Source: an uncultured Lachnotalea sp. (GTDB lineage: Bacteria > Bacillota > Clostridia > Lachnospirales > Lachnospiraceae). Taken from it: a DNA stretch of 40,147 nt. This document shows, piece by piece, positions 40,063-40,147 of the stretch. The first letter of the stretch is position 1; each line of letters opens with the position of its first letter. The position numbers and the translations under genes are program-made. The stretch lies in contig CAMSZT010000029.1 of assembly GCA_947066815.1 (NCBI GenBank), positions 1 to 40,147 on the forward strand, in the 5' to 3' direction. The notes under the pieces are model-generated. The model was not told the DNA's origin and did not search any database. It saw only the letters and a program-made list of their open reading frames with translations.

Positions 40063-40147
40063 ACCTTGACGGACGGCAGTTCGCCTGCCCGCAGGGCATG
40101 CATTCACGAGTGCCCTTTGGGTATACCTTGACGGACGGCAGTCCGCC
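40048..40147 (+). repeat. Tandem repeat running off the window end
   Basis: The blocks GCCCTTTGGG and ATACCTTGACGGACGGCAGT occur twice, 62 bp apart (second starts 40061 and 40123, with one mismatch over the 25 visible bases). Between them GGCAG/CTGCC (near 40075-40089) and AGGGCA/TGCCCT (near 40093-40116) can form hairpins. At least two units are visible; the array may continue. Confidence 0.8.

Overview
The window is chromosomal DNA from a spore-forming Clostridia species, most likely a fairly high-GC member of the Lachnospiraceae. This rests on the sporulation and division block spoVT-mazG-hup-rqcP-yabP-yabQ-divIC-spoIIE-tilS-hpt-ftsH, strong GGAGG ribosome binding sites, and long GC-rich coding regions. 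The species cannot be named from the sequence alone. No rRNA, tRNA, CRISPR array or IS transposase was recognised.

Layout. (1) 1-3378: the right end of an integrated mobile element, visibly more AT-rich than the rest. It holds two adjacent large serine recombinases, the first cut by the window edge, and a 0.4 kb palindrome-rich end. The element stops inside spoVT: the first ten or so codons of spoVT are replaced by element DNA. (2) 3379-12414: the sporulation/division/housekeeping cluster. The SpoIIE membrane domain is unusually short, and spoIIE has a readable Spo0A-type promoter. yabQ reads through almost all of divIC in another frame unless the ribosome or polymerase slips on an A6 run. 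(3) 12461-19054: a minus-strand chemoreceptor translationally coupled to an FMN-binding-type lipoprotein, then a GH13 alpha-glucan hydrolase and an FAD/Rieske oxidoreductase on the plus strand. (4) 19066-21312 (minus): a PlsC-type acyltransferase and nicotinate phosphoribosyltransferase. (5) 21601-26057: leuB-ilvD-ilvB, part of branched-chain amino acid synthesis, without ilvN or ilvC. (6) 26188-31579: recJ, apt, a Trk/Ktr potassium uptake pair and a SpoU-family RNA methyltransferase. (7) 31580-33573: a cell-wall lipoprotein with SH3b and 3D domains, preceded by a perfect match to the WalR box consensus. (8) 33782-36335: two tandem XRE regulators with conserved upstream palindromes, then an NfeD/SPFH membrane pair. 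(9) 36361-39971: argF, a small membrane protein, birA, a short conserved protein and dusB. The window ends in a strong promoter followed by a tandem repeat that runs off the edge.

How the parts fit: regions 2 and 7 concern sporulation and envelope remodelling, while regions 4 to 6 and 9 are central metabolism and RNA modification. The most unusual points are the recombinase element breaking spoVT, the yabQ/divIC overlap, the WalR box in front of the 3D-domain lipoprotein, the chemoreceptor/lipoprotein pair, and several non-coding repeats (a dispersed intergenic repeat at 8335 and 35287, tandem repeats at 3902 and 40048, and conserved operators at 33739 and 34201).
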